A DNA stretch of 64,000 nucleotides from Mesodorylaimus sp. YZB2_4 (lineage: Eukaryota > Nematoda > Enoplea > Dorylaimida > Dorylaimidae): positions 62,001-126,000 of the forward strand of contig JASANH010000448.1 in assembly GCA_030248295.1 (NCBI GenBank), given 5' to 3'. Of the stretch, positions 11,346 through 23,156 are shown piece by piece; positions within the stretch are counted from its first letter, which is position 1; every line of letters begins with the position of its first letter. The notes beneath the pieces are model-generated. The model was not told where the DNA came from, searched no databases, and saw nothing but the letters and a program-made list of their open reading frames with translations. The position numbers and the translations under genes are program-made.

Positions 11346-13374
11346 CCTCTTTTATGCGCTCAATCGAAAGTACCCACAAAACTGATTGTCTTGACGAAAG
11401 TAAAATTTTCCTAATGTGCCTATATATATATATGGAAAAATAGCACGTTATAGGTAAAAAGTGGTCACTTCTGGTCAAAAAGTCATAACTTGCTCATTTA
11501 TTTGTCTAAAATAATTTTAAAAATACACAAATGACCGCTACAATCTGAGAAATCCGAATTTTTTAAAATTAGCCTAGCTTTAACCGCTCATGGGATATAC
11601 AACAAAAACCGTCCGTGATCAGCCGTGACAAGTCACATAATCGATTATGGGTAAATTAATATAACAGTTTAACCCTGTTTTTTAATTGAAATAGTACCCT
11701 GGCCCCAGGTCCGACCGATATATCGGTTGATCGATATATCGGCCGATGATTGCGTTATCGCTTATCGGCCAATACCGATAATTTATGCTGCCGATAATAC
11801 CGATAATATAGATCTTCCTGTCAATCAGAGGTTTTGGCGAGGCTATGGCCTGCTGATAGTGATTATGACGAGGAGCAGGGAGCTACGGATTCTCGATCAA
11901 AGAATTCAGTGCCCAAGAACAGTCAGGGGCTAAATCACGATCATCATGATCATGACTCGTCTTATTGGGATGCCTGAAATGGCACCAAAACAGTTCACAC
12001 CAAAAACAGTTGGCTGTCTGCGTGTGGCATAGACTAAGGTTAGGGAAGGAGGAAGGGGCTGTTCCTGTATTATTGCTTTCATGCTTCTCAACAAATACGA
12101 CCCCTCTGCCTCTCTTATTATACTGCACACTCAGAAACAAGAGAGGCCCTCAGGCCCCCGGTTAGTCTAATTCAAAACAGGTCAGTCTGGCTCAAAACAG
12201 AGGCAATGACCACAAATTATCAGTGTAGTCCTAGCGTTTGACCTTGGGTGAGATTTTTGAGGACGGGGTTAGTCTTCCCTCGATATATCCGGGTACGGGG
12301 ACAGGGACGGGGATGGCATTCAGGGCATCCCGGGGTCGGAGATAACGCCGACGAGGATAATAAGGCTTTCTGGCTGTCAAAATCTGTACATTTCTTCTCT
12401 TGACAAGTTCTAAAAACTTCATGAAGTTTGCACCGCATTGCAACTACTTTTTTTAATAAATATTACCATCTCACAACACCACGCAAGATGCTGATACAAT
12501 GTTTAGTGAGTCTTTTCGTTTATCTGGACGTGGAAAAGTGTTTCATGGTGAATCCCCGATGCTATTTTCACGGCCCGCGGGCTAACTGAACCCCAGTTAG
12601 GCAATTTTAGCCAAAACTGATCGATAATTTTAGCTGTTGATCAGGTGGGCTTATCAGTACTAGCCTATGTTTTAGCCCCTGGAAAAAGCTTTCAAATGCT
12701 TTTTCCTGCGTCAGAATTCGTTGATTTTCACAATAGATACTAAAGAAAACTTAAAGTTGGAAAGAGGCCTGCAGTACGCACGCCTCTTGAATTTCCCGCC
12801 GGCGTGCCGCTAATGACATTAGAGTGGCTTTGTCTGCTTACTCTGGGAATCGCCAGTTGATTCATACTTTTTCGCTTTTTCACTACGTTGTCAAATTCTG
12901 TGCTGGAGTATCTGTCTTTCATGAAAAATAAGATAAGTCATAAGTATATTGTTGATACCCAAAGTAAGCAGCCAAAGCCCCGCTTTTATGTCATAAGCGG
13001 CACGCGGGCGGGAAATTCTAGGGGAAACCTCTTTGAAACCCTCTCTTAACTTTTAAAAGTGGCCAAGTTTTCTAATGGATTTTTATTCGATCACGAAAAA
13101 TCCTATTTCTGTGAGTTTGCTGGCGATCTTCATGCAATTTATCCAACATCGAATCTGGAGCAACATTGTGACAATTATAAAAAAACGATCGGAAACTAAG
13201 AAATCATTCGAGTCTCAACGTGCGAAGCATGCCAACCAAGACTAACTCTTGGCGGAAGCGAACTGTCTAACTCGAGTTAGTCTGATTGGATGCGTCGTCA
13301 TTATACAATCAAATATGAGCATCAACTCACAACAAATGTGCCAAAACATCATCTTCGCACGCAAAGCAAGCAAA

Positions 13375-16300
13375 TTAGGCCATTTGGAAAGACCATTTCA
13401 TCAATTGCAAAGCTTTTGATTCCTGATCGAGGGGCAGCGTTTGGGCGAAATAGGGCACGCGTCCTTCGTGCTGGCTGTCCACGTGCTCCTTCATCCTGTC
13501 CACGTCGACGTCCATGTACGCGCACGCCCTGCACTTGTACACCGGGGCCTGCATGTGGTACTCGAGGTGCAGCACGTGCGAGCCCGGCTCGTCGCGCACG
13601 GCCGCATGGCACAGACGGCAAAACAGACTCGGCGGCGATCGATCAATCGATAATGGACAGCCATCGGGTGATCCAGCGTTCTCCTCAAAACAGCGAGTCA
13701 TCTTCGATCGAATAGCATCCTTGGCTTGATCGATAGAGATCGGATTATCGATCGATCCAAATGTGATCAGTGAACAGATTAGACGAGGCGTGTCCGAATG
13801 AGCATCGGATAAATGTCTGATCAATCGCTTTTCGTCCATCGATTCCTCAACCCCATCGCAACAATAGATGCATCGATAGTGATCGATCGATCGGATATCG
13901 ATCAATAAATCGGATGAATGATTATTGAGCCGGTGATAAAATCGATCCCGTCTTCGATTAGGTACCGATTGATGGCAACTAGAGCAAGAGGTAGTTTCAT
14001 CAGTGATCGATTTTGATTGATCAGGTAATGCAGCTATCGATTTTCTATGATCACTGATTTTCTGATCTGAAAAACATTGATCGAACGTTTGACGCCACAT
14101 TCTTCTCCAATCGTGTGAGTCGGCGATGGCTGAGGAGGACGCTGCCCAACGAAAGAATAAATCCATTTCCATATTTGGATGCACTAGACGGAAATGCGAG
14201 TCCAATTCTGCCTTGCGCCAGTGCGAATATGGACAGTGTACACACTGGAAGGGCGGGGTGTAACAGTGCTTCAACGAATGAGATTCGGCTTCCCTAAGCA
14301 CAAAATGACTGTCCACGCCCGCCATCACATCATCGCATACATTGCAAATTAGAACCAGAAATTTATGGCAAATCTTACTCGATTTCCCCCGATTATCGAT
14401 TGATCGACAACTGACGCATCGACCATCCCGGAAGTGATTATCGAACAGATTCAGATCTTCTCGGCATCCGAAGCAGGGGTGGCTCAGTTTTGATAAATTC
14501 GATGTTTTTGAGTGGACAGATGATCTTAGGTGATTAATCCCTGATGATCCTGATAAATCGATCGGGGTTGGAGTCGAGTGATCGTGATCGCCCGAGGTAT
14601 CGATTTTGATTGCCCGCGATCGATCAGCACTTTCTGATTTTAGCTGATTGATCAAAATTTGATTCATGGTACCCCACTGATTGATTATCGATCGGTCGAT
14701 GATCAGGGAGGAGCCGATTTTCTGCGCATTGATCTGACTGATCGGTGTATCAGTGACTGATCGATCGATATCGCCCGACTTTGGATCTGATCTGCCGCCT
14801 ATCATTGCTTTCCCAGCTTGATCACCATTTATTGATTTTTCCTGATCAATACTAATCGATCGCGATTTTTGCTTTTCATTTTTGCCCGAATCGATATTAG
14901 TAGTTGTGGTGGCGAAAAATTCAGGGAAGCATCGTCCGCAAGTTGTCAAATATTCGTCCAATAATTGTCGATCACGTTCCAACAAATCGTGGACACCTCG
15001 TCGAACTCGATGCACCTCCTTCATGTGACGAATTATGAAATTGCGACTGTGGTGCAGGACCGGGCATTGTTGCAGGGAGCACCCGTAGCTGGCTCGACTC
15101 AAGTGCGTCCTGGCGTGCTCCTCCAACAGGGCGGGCGTCCTCAGCACGTGCGAGTCGCACAGTCTGCATCGTTCTTCCCGGGCTATGACTTCACTGAAAT
15201 CGGGGATCAGGCCGAGCAGACGGGACTCCTCGATCAGATTACTCTTTTCCGACCGCTGATTATTGTATATTTTGGGTCGATACACACTGCTGTAGGGGGC
15301 CAGTACCGGCACCGAGGCATCCCTGTCGATCGACGAGCGGGAAGTAGTGGATGTGGACGACGATCGATCAGACGCATCGATCGGTTTGGGCTGATCATCG
15401 ATTTTGTTCGATACGGTCGAATCGATTTCTGCCGATTTCATGCCCGCATCGGCCTGCTGACGTTGAAGAAGGACTTGGCGAGTGTGCTGCAAACATTGCT
15501 CGGCCATCGTCCAAGCTTGTTTTTCCAATTCGCTGTCTGGGTGATAAAGGATTTGTGCAGCCTGAAAGAACGAAAATGCTTGATCGTGACAAGAATCTGT
15601 TATTTTTGACAAAACGCTGATCAGAAATGACTAAGCTCACTGACACATCTTCGCAAGTTGTACCTAAAATATTTGTCCAAGTGTGAACTCAAGGCCCCGC
15701 TAGAGCAGTGCAGTCAACACAAGGAGAGGTGGGGTTCGAATCCCACCCAGGGTTCACGTTTTTGATTTAAAAAATTAGAGCGCTGTGTGCACCCGTAAGC
15801 ATTGATATTTCATTTAGATCATAAATACCCAGTCAAACCATCTACGATCTGATAAATTCCACTTTTTCCAGGCACTACTTTCATGTTTCAAATTAGAGCT
15901 AAAGATAAAGCATCGCCACATTATAAATGCTGCGTTGATTTGAAGGGTTGCCACTGGGCCCGACTGGTGATCGATGTCTGATTAGTGGGCAATCAAAGAT
16001 ATCGAGTCCAGTGGATTACAGCGAATTGAAATGCCGCGCCCACACTTTCTGCAAACCACAGCACGGGCACACACTGGCCTGGCACGTTGGACAGGCTGAT
16101 GTCAGCACGAGATCATCAGTCATAGATAGCAGACCCCCCTCAGGACAGCCACAACACTCGATCAGACAGTTTTGCTTGCACAGCACAGACACACAGCCGC
16201 AAACAAAACTGACTGGCACATTTGTCAGGCTGATGTCAGCACGAGATCACCATCAGGCGACGCATAGACGGCAGACCCCCTCAGGACGACGAGTGTCAGC

Positions 16301-18069
16301 CACCTGACCTAATCAGCTGATCAGAAACACAAGCTGAGATTCGACAAGATCAGATCAGAAGATCAACCAAATCAGCATCGATCAGGCACAGCTGACCAGT
16401 CAAAGTGTATCAAGTCAGCACATATCAGTGCCTGGGGTACCAAAGTAGCTACTCTAACTGAAGATGCCCAGAATAAAATTGGAAAGACTTCTAAAACATG
16501 CACATTTATAGGAGACTGCAAAAACTGGCTCACCCCTTTGTGCACGCGATTGATGTGCAATTCGATGAATATTTGTTTCCGATTATCGTAGCCGCACACG
16601 CTGCCTGAAACAATGCCAAATTGCACATCTCAACGAAATGGTCGCGCGGACTTGACTCGACTGCAGGCCGAGGCCTCCACAATTTCAATGCCCACTTTCG
16701 ACAAAAATTGCCCAGCACCCCCAAAAGTTTATTTGTCCTGAGAAAAAATGACAGAAGACGTTTTTTAATGGTCGCTTAAGACAAAGTGCAATCTGGCGAG
16801 GTGGGGTCGTGGCCTAGCGGGTTAAGGCGTCTGCCTCTCACGCTGGGTGCGCACATAGAGGGGAGAGTTCGACTCCCGCCTCAGAACATAATGATTGTCA
16901 AATATGTGTTCCTTAGCCCTCGAGTGCTTGGCTATGGATAAAGTATGACAAGTATGACAAGTATCTTGAATCGGTAAGGGAATATTGAAAAAAGAGTGTG
17001 ATATTCAGATTCTACACCCAAATTTTAGTGGGCTAACCGAAACTTTGGATAGCTATCTCAATTTTTATTTTTTAATAACCCCCTTTTGCAATCAAGAATA
17101 TCGACTTTTTTCAAATTGATGCTGGAAGTATAATTTTGGCTTCCCCACTAAAAAGTGGGTGCTAAATTTGAAAATCGTATTCTTTTTTCAGAATTCTGAC
17201 ATCGATTCCAGAGTGCACTTTGTTCGAGTCCCTTTCGCCTGTGGCCGGCCAGCAAGGCCGCGAGGGGACCAGAGGCCCCTGCGTCTCCACAGAAGGGGCT
17301 CTTTCCCAAATGACCGTGGTTCAAACTCACATTTATAAGGTCGATATTGGAAATGTGACTCGATGTGCATGTATCGATTTCTGGAGCAGACCCACTCGTG
17401 GCACAGGATGCACTGGATATTCGGGTAGAATGCCGCGTCGTTGTGGCGTGATAATTTCGGTGCAGTCAAATTGCGAGCAGTCGCGGCCGAACTGCTCGCT
17501 GTCGATGATGGCGCTGCCACATTGCAACCACTTTGATCAATTTTCGGCATGGATATCGATCGATTGGCCGGTTGATCTGAACCAATCGATATCGATCGAT
17601 ATGATCGGGCGGATAGGCACAAGTGCGACTTACTCATTCGATCTAATTTATTCGGCGCATCGGACGATTCGATCGATTTGTCTGGTCGGTCGGAAATCGA
17701 TAATCTCTCCTGCTGATTAGGCATTCGTTGATCACCAGCCGATTTCGATTGCCGATCGCTGGAGTCGGGGAATTGACCGATTTGAATGGAGGACGATGCA
17801 GATAATAGAAATTGCCTCAATCGACTTTTCGTATCGATCGATTGATCGGGCACTCGATCGGACGATGACGACACTTGATTATGATCGGGCGAATTGGATT
17901 TCATTTGGGCCAATTTTTTTTTATGCCACGCTTCAAATGCGGCCTTACGTTTATTTCCACTTTTAGACATTTTCGATTCATCAATATTCTGTTCGATCGA
18001 TTCCGATTTTTGCGAGGACAGCGAGGGTGAATTCGATGACAATATCGAACGCAGTGTGGAAAAACTCAT
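13375..18069 (-). CDS. multi-zinc-finger nuclear protein, 3 exons, 998 aa
   Basis: Exons: 18069-17331, 16604-16534, 15561-13375, phases 1 and 0, total 999 codons with stop. The start ATG at 18069 gives MSFSTLRSILSS. The first third is Ser/Asp-rich with a basic patch (GNKRKAAFEAWHKKK). C2H2 fingers come in pairs. Finger one is C220-x2-C-x11-H-x3-H. Finger two is split by intron 1 (C247-x2-C-x12-H-x4-H, reading YKCSVCGYDNRK). Later pairs include CRLCDSHV with YGCSLQQC, ICNVCDDV with QCVHCPYSHWRK, CSSCHQSV with RCIYCCDG, and FCRLCHAAV with YKCRACAYMDVD. Such proteins usually bind DNA or chromatin; the target here is unknown. Linkers are full of Ser-Ile-Asp-Arg runs encoded by ATCGATCG-type DNA. 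No orthologue name is offered. Confidence 0.85.
15690..15760 (+). repeat. tRNA-like segment, SINE head S2
   Basis: Contains CCGCTAGAGCAGTGCAGT followed by GAGAGGTGGGGTTCGAATCCC, a close match to a tRNA B box. It lies in intron 2 of the zinc-finger gene. A related arrangement is seen at 3945-4015. I could not fold a full cloverleaf, so I call it tRNA-derived, not a tRNA gene. Confidence 0.5.
16798..16925 (+). repeat. tRNA-derived SINE, family S1
   Basis: A-box-like GTGGCCTAGCGGGTTAAGG and B-box-like GAGTTCGACTCCC flank GTCTGCCTCTCAC. The spacing is that of a tRNA with a long variable arm. The downstream body (TGTTCCTTAGCCCTCGAGTG) matches copies at 11.2 and 23.7 kb. It lies in intron 1 of the zinc-finger gene. 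Confidence 0.65.
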
Positions 18070-19148
18070 CTTTTGCAAAACCAAAACAGAAGATGTAGTA
18101 GAAACAAAGAGGACGTCAGTCGGGCCCCACCAAAAATAGGAATAGTGGATGGCAGTGCGGGCAGCTGGTGTACGACCCAGAGCAGTTGTCTAAACTAGGT
18201 CATGTCGTACATTGGCCAGGGGGGGGGGGCACCCGAAAATACGGTCTCTCCGAGCTGACCTGTATTCGACGAGGGGATTGTAGAACGGGACAGGATCTGC
18301 CAGACCCACATCTTCAACCCCCTTTCCACCCACAAAACAAGTACACTTTCTTGGCGGGGCAGTGACGTCGAACGGGCCGTCGGCAAAGTAGGACGCTCGA
18401 AAATGGGGGTCTCCCGAATTTGGTCGACACAGTGCGCGTAGGAACCAGGTCGCGTGAAAAAATGCTCTGAATAATCAACGTTTCCCATGCATAAAATACA
18501 CAATTTGCTATGCCGCAAAGTCAATCTCGGTGCGCATGAATTAATACAACGTCCTTCTGGCAAATATTCTAGGACGACCAGTTGGGTCACCATGACAAAA
18601 TTATTAATTCGTGTCAAGAATTTTTATAGTTTGATGAATAAAGAGTCATTTTTTTTCTGTTTCACAACCCCTTGGTCACCTGGCAACTGTTTCCAGGGAA
18701 TAAGCAATGCTAAAAGCAAGGTTTCTCGCCAATCTGCTGTTGGGGAGGGGGGCGGGTCGGCCACCTTGCTGACCTTTGCAATCGCGATGTGGCCTCAAAC
18801 ACTGCATTTTCGGGGGATGGTCTCGAAAGTTGTGTTGGACTGTGACCGACCATCGTGAGTCCCCATATTGTCAGAGAAGAGGTCACCACAGCAAGATTCT
18901 GCTGTACGAGGGGTCTGACACTTGCCCATATCCTCATGGCTGAAAGACAAACTGCAATTTTTTCAAAACGTCCATCCAAATCTTTCTTTTGAAATGGCTT
19001 TTTAATTTGGGCACTGGCACCCCTCAGGATCACACTTGCTCTTTCGCATCAGCTCGTTGCTCAATTTCAGCGATTCCAGGCATTTTTCGTGACAAAACTC
19101 TTGAAGAAAGCATGCTTCATTTTACACTGCACCCGTGCACTATCGACA
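18070..19148. other. intergenic, no gene seen
   Basis: Upstream flank of the zinc-finger gene. No coding exon or clear element was recognised. A short poly-G run lies near 18222. Confidence 0.45.
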
Positions 19149-20060
19149 CTAATTCACTTGAGAGAGACGATGACACGAGTCGTCAGCATGTTTGCGGAGA
19201 ATAGCTATTTTTGAATCAAAGTTTGATTTTATGTTAGCATCCTGATCAGAACACAGCGTAATACCAAGTAGCTTGATTTTATCGACGCGGCTAATTCCAT
19301 CTGGGGTTTGAATCTGGTCCGGCCTAGGGCCCAGTGGCAAGCACTCCGTTTTCAAATTATTCAGTCGCAGACCAGAGACCTGCCCAAACTCACCCAGAAG
19401 ACGTCGAGCTGAATCGGCAGACTGACAATCAGCCAGGAACAATGTCGTGTCGCTAATTGGCTAGACAATTAGTCCTGACCACAGACAGTCAGTCCACGAA
19501 ATTCCGAGCAGTGCTGTAGCGCCGTTGTTAGAAACCCAATAGCGATAATGAACAGGTGAGGTGACGAAGGGCGCCCTTGGCGAATGCCCCTGGCTAGCTG
19601 AATTCTGCTAGAAAGAAAGCCGTCATTCGCTACCTCGCTGCAAGAGTCCTTGCACAAAGTTTGGACAGGTGATGTAAAGGCCCAGCCAAGATTCTTGTAC
19701 TTGAGCGCCAAAAAGAGTAAATCCCAATTCACTGATTCAAAACCTTTTTCGAAGTCCAGCGCTAACAGTAGACCAGACCCTACACTCGATAATGTCATGG
19801 GCGATTCTGACGTTTCCCCAATCTAGCGACCTGCCATGAAGCCAGTCTGGTTACAATGAACTAGTGAAGGCAGATGCTTCTTCAGCCGGGCTGCCAGTGC
19901 CTTGGCCAATATTTTATAGTCGCAATGAGAAGCGCGATCGGGCGCCAGCCTCCCAAATCCGCCGGATCCTTACCCAGTTTTGGCAACAACGAGATGACAC
20001 CTTGTTTTTGGCTTTGCGCTAGTTCGCCCATCTTCAGCGAAGCCTGGATTAATTCGATAT
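19149..20060 (-). mobile_element. L1/Tx1-like LINE, broken reverse transcriptase
   Basis: On the minus strand, starting near 20055, the frames read ELAQSQKQGVISLLPKLGKD then GGWRPIALL. After a frame change comes YKILAKALAARLKK and NQTGFMAGR. Then 19798-19469 gives LLALDFEKGFESVNWDLL and RGIRQGRPSSPHLF, and 19442-19149 gives the thumb-like FGQVSGLRLNNLKTE. These are the ordered reverse-transcriptase blocks of L1-type LINEs. Frameshifts and stops break the reading frame, and the YADD box is not intact, so the copy is dead and 5' truncated. Confidence 0.85.
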
Positions 20061-20809
20061 CGAAATATTCAGCTTCAGCTTCAGTGAGTGCTGAATATCA
20101 CACTCTTTTTTCAGTATCCCCACATCGATTCTGTTGCCTACACCAGTCGCATTTTTTTGTGTATCCTAATTATGTTGGCCACGATCAGACTGAACAGTTG
20201 TGGCGGCATAAACATTCACAGCCAACTCCAGCATAGTCCCCACTCGCACTTTCTCGTTCGTGGAAAATGATTCCAAGCACTAGACTCCTTTTATGGATCG
20301 CTTTTCTCAACAGGTTTGCCAGCAGTCTGCCATTGGAGACCAGGGATGGAAATGACGTTAATTCGAGTAAGGTCACAAGGAATTTACATTTTGGGTTTAA
20401 TTTTAATGATTTTTAGGCCAGTTTGAAGCAAAATCCAATGTTGCACTTTTTGGTGAGTGAAACCTGTGATCGCATTGGGCGCAAAGCGTCTGCTGCAGGC
20501 ATTCCTTATAGTTTTGCAGAGGAAGGGAGGAAAAATGTTGAGCAGATCCCGCATTGTGCGTAGTTTAGGCGTGGAAGGCCACCAGGCTGTTGATTCATGT
20601 TGCGCACACACGTTGTCCAGTGTACGTGCAAAGTGTGCGCCACACCCTTTGCATGCCAGTGTCATGGCTTCGTGGTCGAGTGTGACCAGTGTAAAGTGGC
20701 GGGTCCATTGAAAGCGGGGCGCACTGGTGTGATGAGGCAGGAAAATATACATAGAATCTAAGTATTTGTTGACATAAAACTGACAAACATTTGTATTTCA
20801 TGTTTTCAG
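20061..20809. other. between LINE and secreted-protein exon; first exon not found
   Basis: The upstream coding exon of the gene whose last exon begins at 20810 should lie here or further upstream. It should encode a signal peptide and end in phase 1. I found no ATG-led hydrophobic stretch with a convincing donor. Confidence 0.4.
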
Positions 20810-21096
20810 GGGAAGAATACGTGTATATATTTTGTACGAGGAGCAGATTTGACTGGGACTGGTTGAAACGTGACGATGGAACTGTGGAAATGATCCTGGG
20901 TGTTTGGAATATCCCCTGTTCCTACTGCACTCCCAGACTCGTGGTCAGAAAATCCGATTATGAAAATTCTGTTCAGAAATGTTCAGAACGTGGATATAAA
21001 TACGCGCAGCCCAACCGCGATGGTGCTTGCAATTGGCCATTTTTTCAAGTAAATGGTAGAATTATGAATGGAGCAAATAAGATCACCTGTTATTAA
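20810..21096 (+). CDS. small secreted-type protein, tandem paralogue 1, last exon
   Basis: An acceptor (TGTTTTCAG) precedes 20810 and the exon enters in phase 1, as in paralogue 2. It encodes about 95 residues: EEYVYIFCTRSRFDWDWLK, then DDG, a central W, VVRKSDYENSVQKCSERGYK, YAQP, a W-x2-F-x-V strand and a final IMNGANKITCY. Shared with paralogue 2 in order: Y-V-x-F-C, W-x-WLK, DG, W, DY, C, GY-x-YAQP, W-x2-F-x-V, IM-x-G, K-x-C. Function unknown; no named domain recognised. The stop overlaps AATAAA at 21095-21100, a possible poly(A) signal unusually close to the stop. The 5' exon was not located, so the gene is partial here. Confidence 0.65.
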
Positions 21097-22606
21097 TAAA
21101 AACAGTGTTTCTGGAAGTTTCATCGGAGAAATTCTGCTGAAACACGATTCGAGCAAGTTATGACTACAAATAAAGGCTTTTGAAAATTAGTCTTCCTGGT
21201 GATAAGCGCGCGATCAAAACACGCCCCACTGTATTACTCTGTTTTCTTTGAAAATGTACGCGCGGCCTATGCGGAACGTGGAGGACGTGTATTTTCCCCA
21301 AGAAAACGGGTTATACAGGAGCTGCAGAGAAATCAGAGCACGTGCGAGACAGGCCTGAATAGAGCTGAGGCTGGTTTCGGCGTAGGAGACACGAAATCAG
21401 GCTCAATGCTCTCAAGAAACGTAAGATTCACCATCAGTTGCATAACGAGTGTAAGTCTGCATAATCAGATGTGTCTCAATTAACAACTGGGATCATTTTT
21501 TAAATGTTCCGAATCACATCTTTTGTTGATTCCTGCATAAGACAGTTGGCCCTACTGCCTTATGCCGCCAATCCAACAGTGAATTTCGGCCGCACTGGTT
21601 CTACATTCAGTGAGGTACGTCAATTCTTAGCACTACTTCCAGAAGAAGTCTGACATCAGGCACCGAAGCCTAGCTGGTGCGTCCTGTACTGTGACAGGGA
21701 TTGTATTAGGCTCCCCCAAGTGCATTGCTTCTAGGTCAAGAAACGGGTCCGCCTCTCTGTGGACACATCTAGGTCGAGCGGCTGGTTAGAGTGCGAGAAT
21801 ATGGCCAGGTGTGCAGTCTCTGATCGTGCCATCAGAAGGGCTGAGGAAAGACCTTCAAAGTGTTGACTGCGCAAAACAGTTGCAGGCTCGAGCCCTACCC
21901 GATCAAACTGGCCAGAAGGACTCAAGCCAGGAACGAGTGAAGAGCTCGACTGGTAATCCATTCTGTACATGGAGCCGGCAGCTGGAAGCGTCACCGGTCA
22001 GGATGATGTTTCAGCCGGAAGACTTGGTTTGCTGCGCTGGGTTCTTGGCGTGGTGCCCAAGCTCTATCGGCCACTCCCTCCAGTATTAGGGACCCAGTCT
22101 TACCAAACGAGCACTGGCAGCGTTTGGTACCCTTCGATGCGAGTTGCGACCATGGATTCCTGGTGGTGGAATGCTACCATGTATTGCAGCAATCACACCA
22201 GCACCTTCTACAAGCACATGCCGTTTCTTGAGCGCCAGAAAATGCCCATCTGGCGAAAGAATAATCAGAGCAAAAGAACCATTTGCAACTTGAATTATAT
22301 CCTGGCTTATTCTGCTACAGTGCTCCTGTAAAAGTTGTGACTCCGACTAGAGTTACGACGGCACTCAGTATTGGATTCCACTCGATCGGTGTCATCCTAT
22401 GACTAATTTTTCAGCGCAGATATTGCAGGAAAGTTTAATTCATCATAAATATGCTCCTGCTAAATGCAGCTATGATGTGATTTTCATCAGAGAATGAGCT
22501 AGAATCTAATTTTATTCAGGCCGAATCGAAGCTTTGTGGCAACTCGCAAATATAATTTGGAGGCAGTGCACACGACAACCATTTTCATTTTGCCAGCACG
22601 GTTCGG
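21097..22606. other. intergenic between tandem paralogues; family D repeat
   Basis: Contains a copy of dispersed family D (about 21930-22110). Otherwise no supported feature. Confidence 0.4.
21930..22110 (+). repeat. dispersed repeat family D, copy 1
   Basis: Aligns by eye over about 180 bp with 28905-29090: both have GCTCGACTGG, GGCAGCTGG, GATGTTTCAGCC, GACT(T/G)GGTT, TGCC-type cores and end in AGGG(A/G)CCCAGTC. Same orientation in both. Confidence 0.6.
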
Positions 22607-23156
22607 ATGATGGGCGGAGGAGAATGGCTGATTTTGTCACTGTGCGTTGGTTTGACGATGTACTGCCACGGGCACAGCGGGCTGGTCGAGGACAAAGCGG
22701 GCAAACAGGCCACTCAGCCTCGTATGTCTGCATCAGTTTCAGGCAGAAGATTCCCCAATGCCAGTCGCGCTAACACGACTGTTCTTGGGCGTAAGTAGGC
22801 TGTTTCTGAGCAGACCTGTTCAAAATAGACTGCTCTCCATTCCAGGTCCCACTTGGACCTACGTGTTCTGCTCGAAAAATAACACTGGCCGGAAAAGTAA
22901 GAAATGGAACTGGCTGAAAACGAGTGATGGCAAAGATGCCAGGATCAGTGGACAATGGTCCACCGACCGTGGCGGTTCGTGCAGGATTTCGACATTTTCT
23001 GTTTCGCGCAAGGACTACGATAAAGTCCTGGCCGATTGCAAGAAAGCTGGCTACGAGTACGCTCAGCCATCGGACAGCGGTCTATCCTTGAATTGGTGGC
23101 GGTTTGTTGTCGGCCCGGATATCATGCCAGGAATCCATAAATGCGTTTTGAACTAG
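22607..23156 (+). CDS. small secreted protein, tandem paralogue 2, 2 exons, 164 aa
   Basis: Exons 22607-22790 and 22846-23156 joined in phase 1; the intron is 55 bp. The start ATG at 22607 gives a signal peptide (GEWLILSLCVGLTMYCHG) and a short Ser/Asn-rich linker. The mature domain begins TWTYVFCSKNN and continues KKWNWLKTSDG, a central W, CRISTFSVSRKDYDK, DCKKAGYEYAQP, LNWWRFVV and IMPGIHKCVLN. It parallels the exon at 20810 about 1.8 kb upstream, so the two genes arose by tandem duplication. Four or more cysteines and a signal peptide suggest a disulfide-bonded extracellular product. I do not recognise the family. Confidence 0.78.

Larger units (their letters stand above)
8906..13374. other. 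repeat-rich intergenic region
   Basis: No supported gene in about 4.4 kb. It contains a family E copy (about 9755-9880) and a tRNA-derived SINE on the minus strand (about 11190-11345). There are AT-rich stretches at 11400-11720 and a short ATATCGGCCGAT palindromic patch near 11715-11810. Open frames of 60-144 codons occur on both strands but lack domains, splice logic or conserved motifs. Confidence 0.5.

Noticed and set aside
13290-13715. Plus-strand 141-codon frame over the zinc-finger gene
   Set aside because: Arg/Pro/Cys-rich shadow of the GC-rich finger-coding strand.
16798-16880. A functional tRNA gene
   Set aside because: A- and B-like boxes are present but stems do not pair fully and the same unit recurs with a common body, so it is a SINE.
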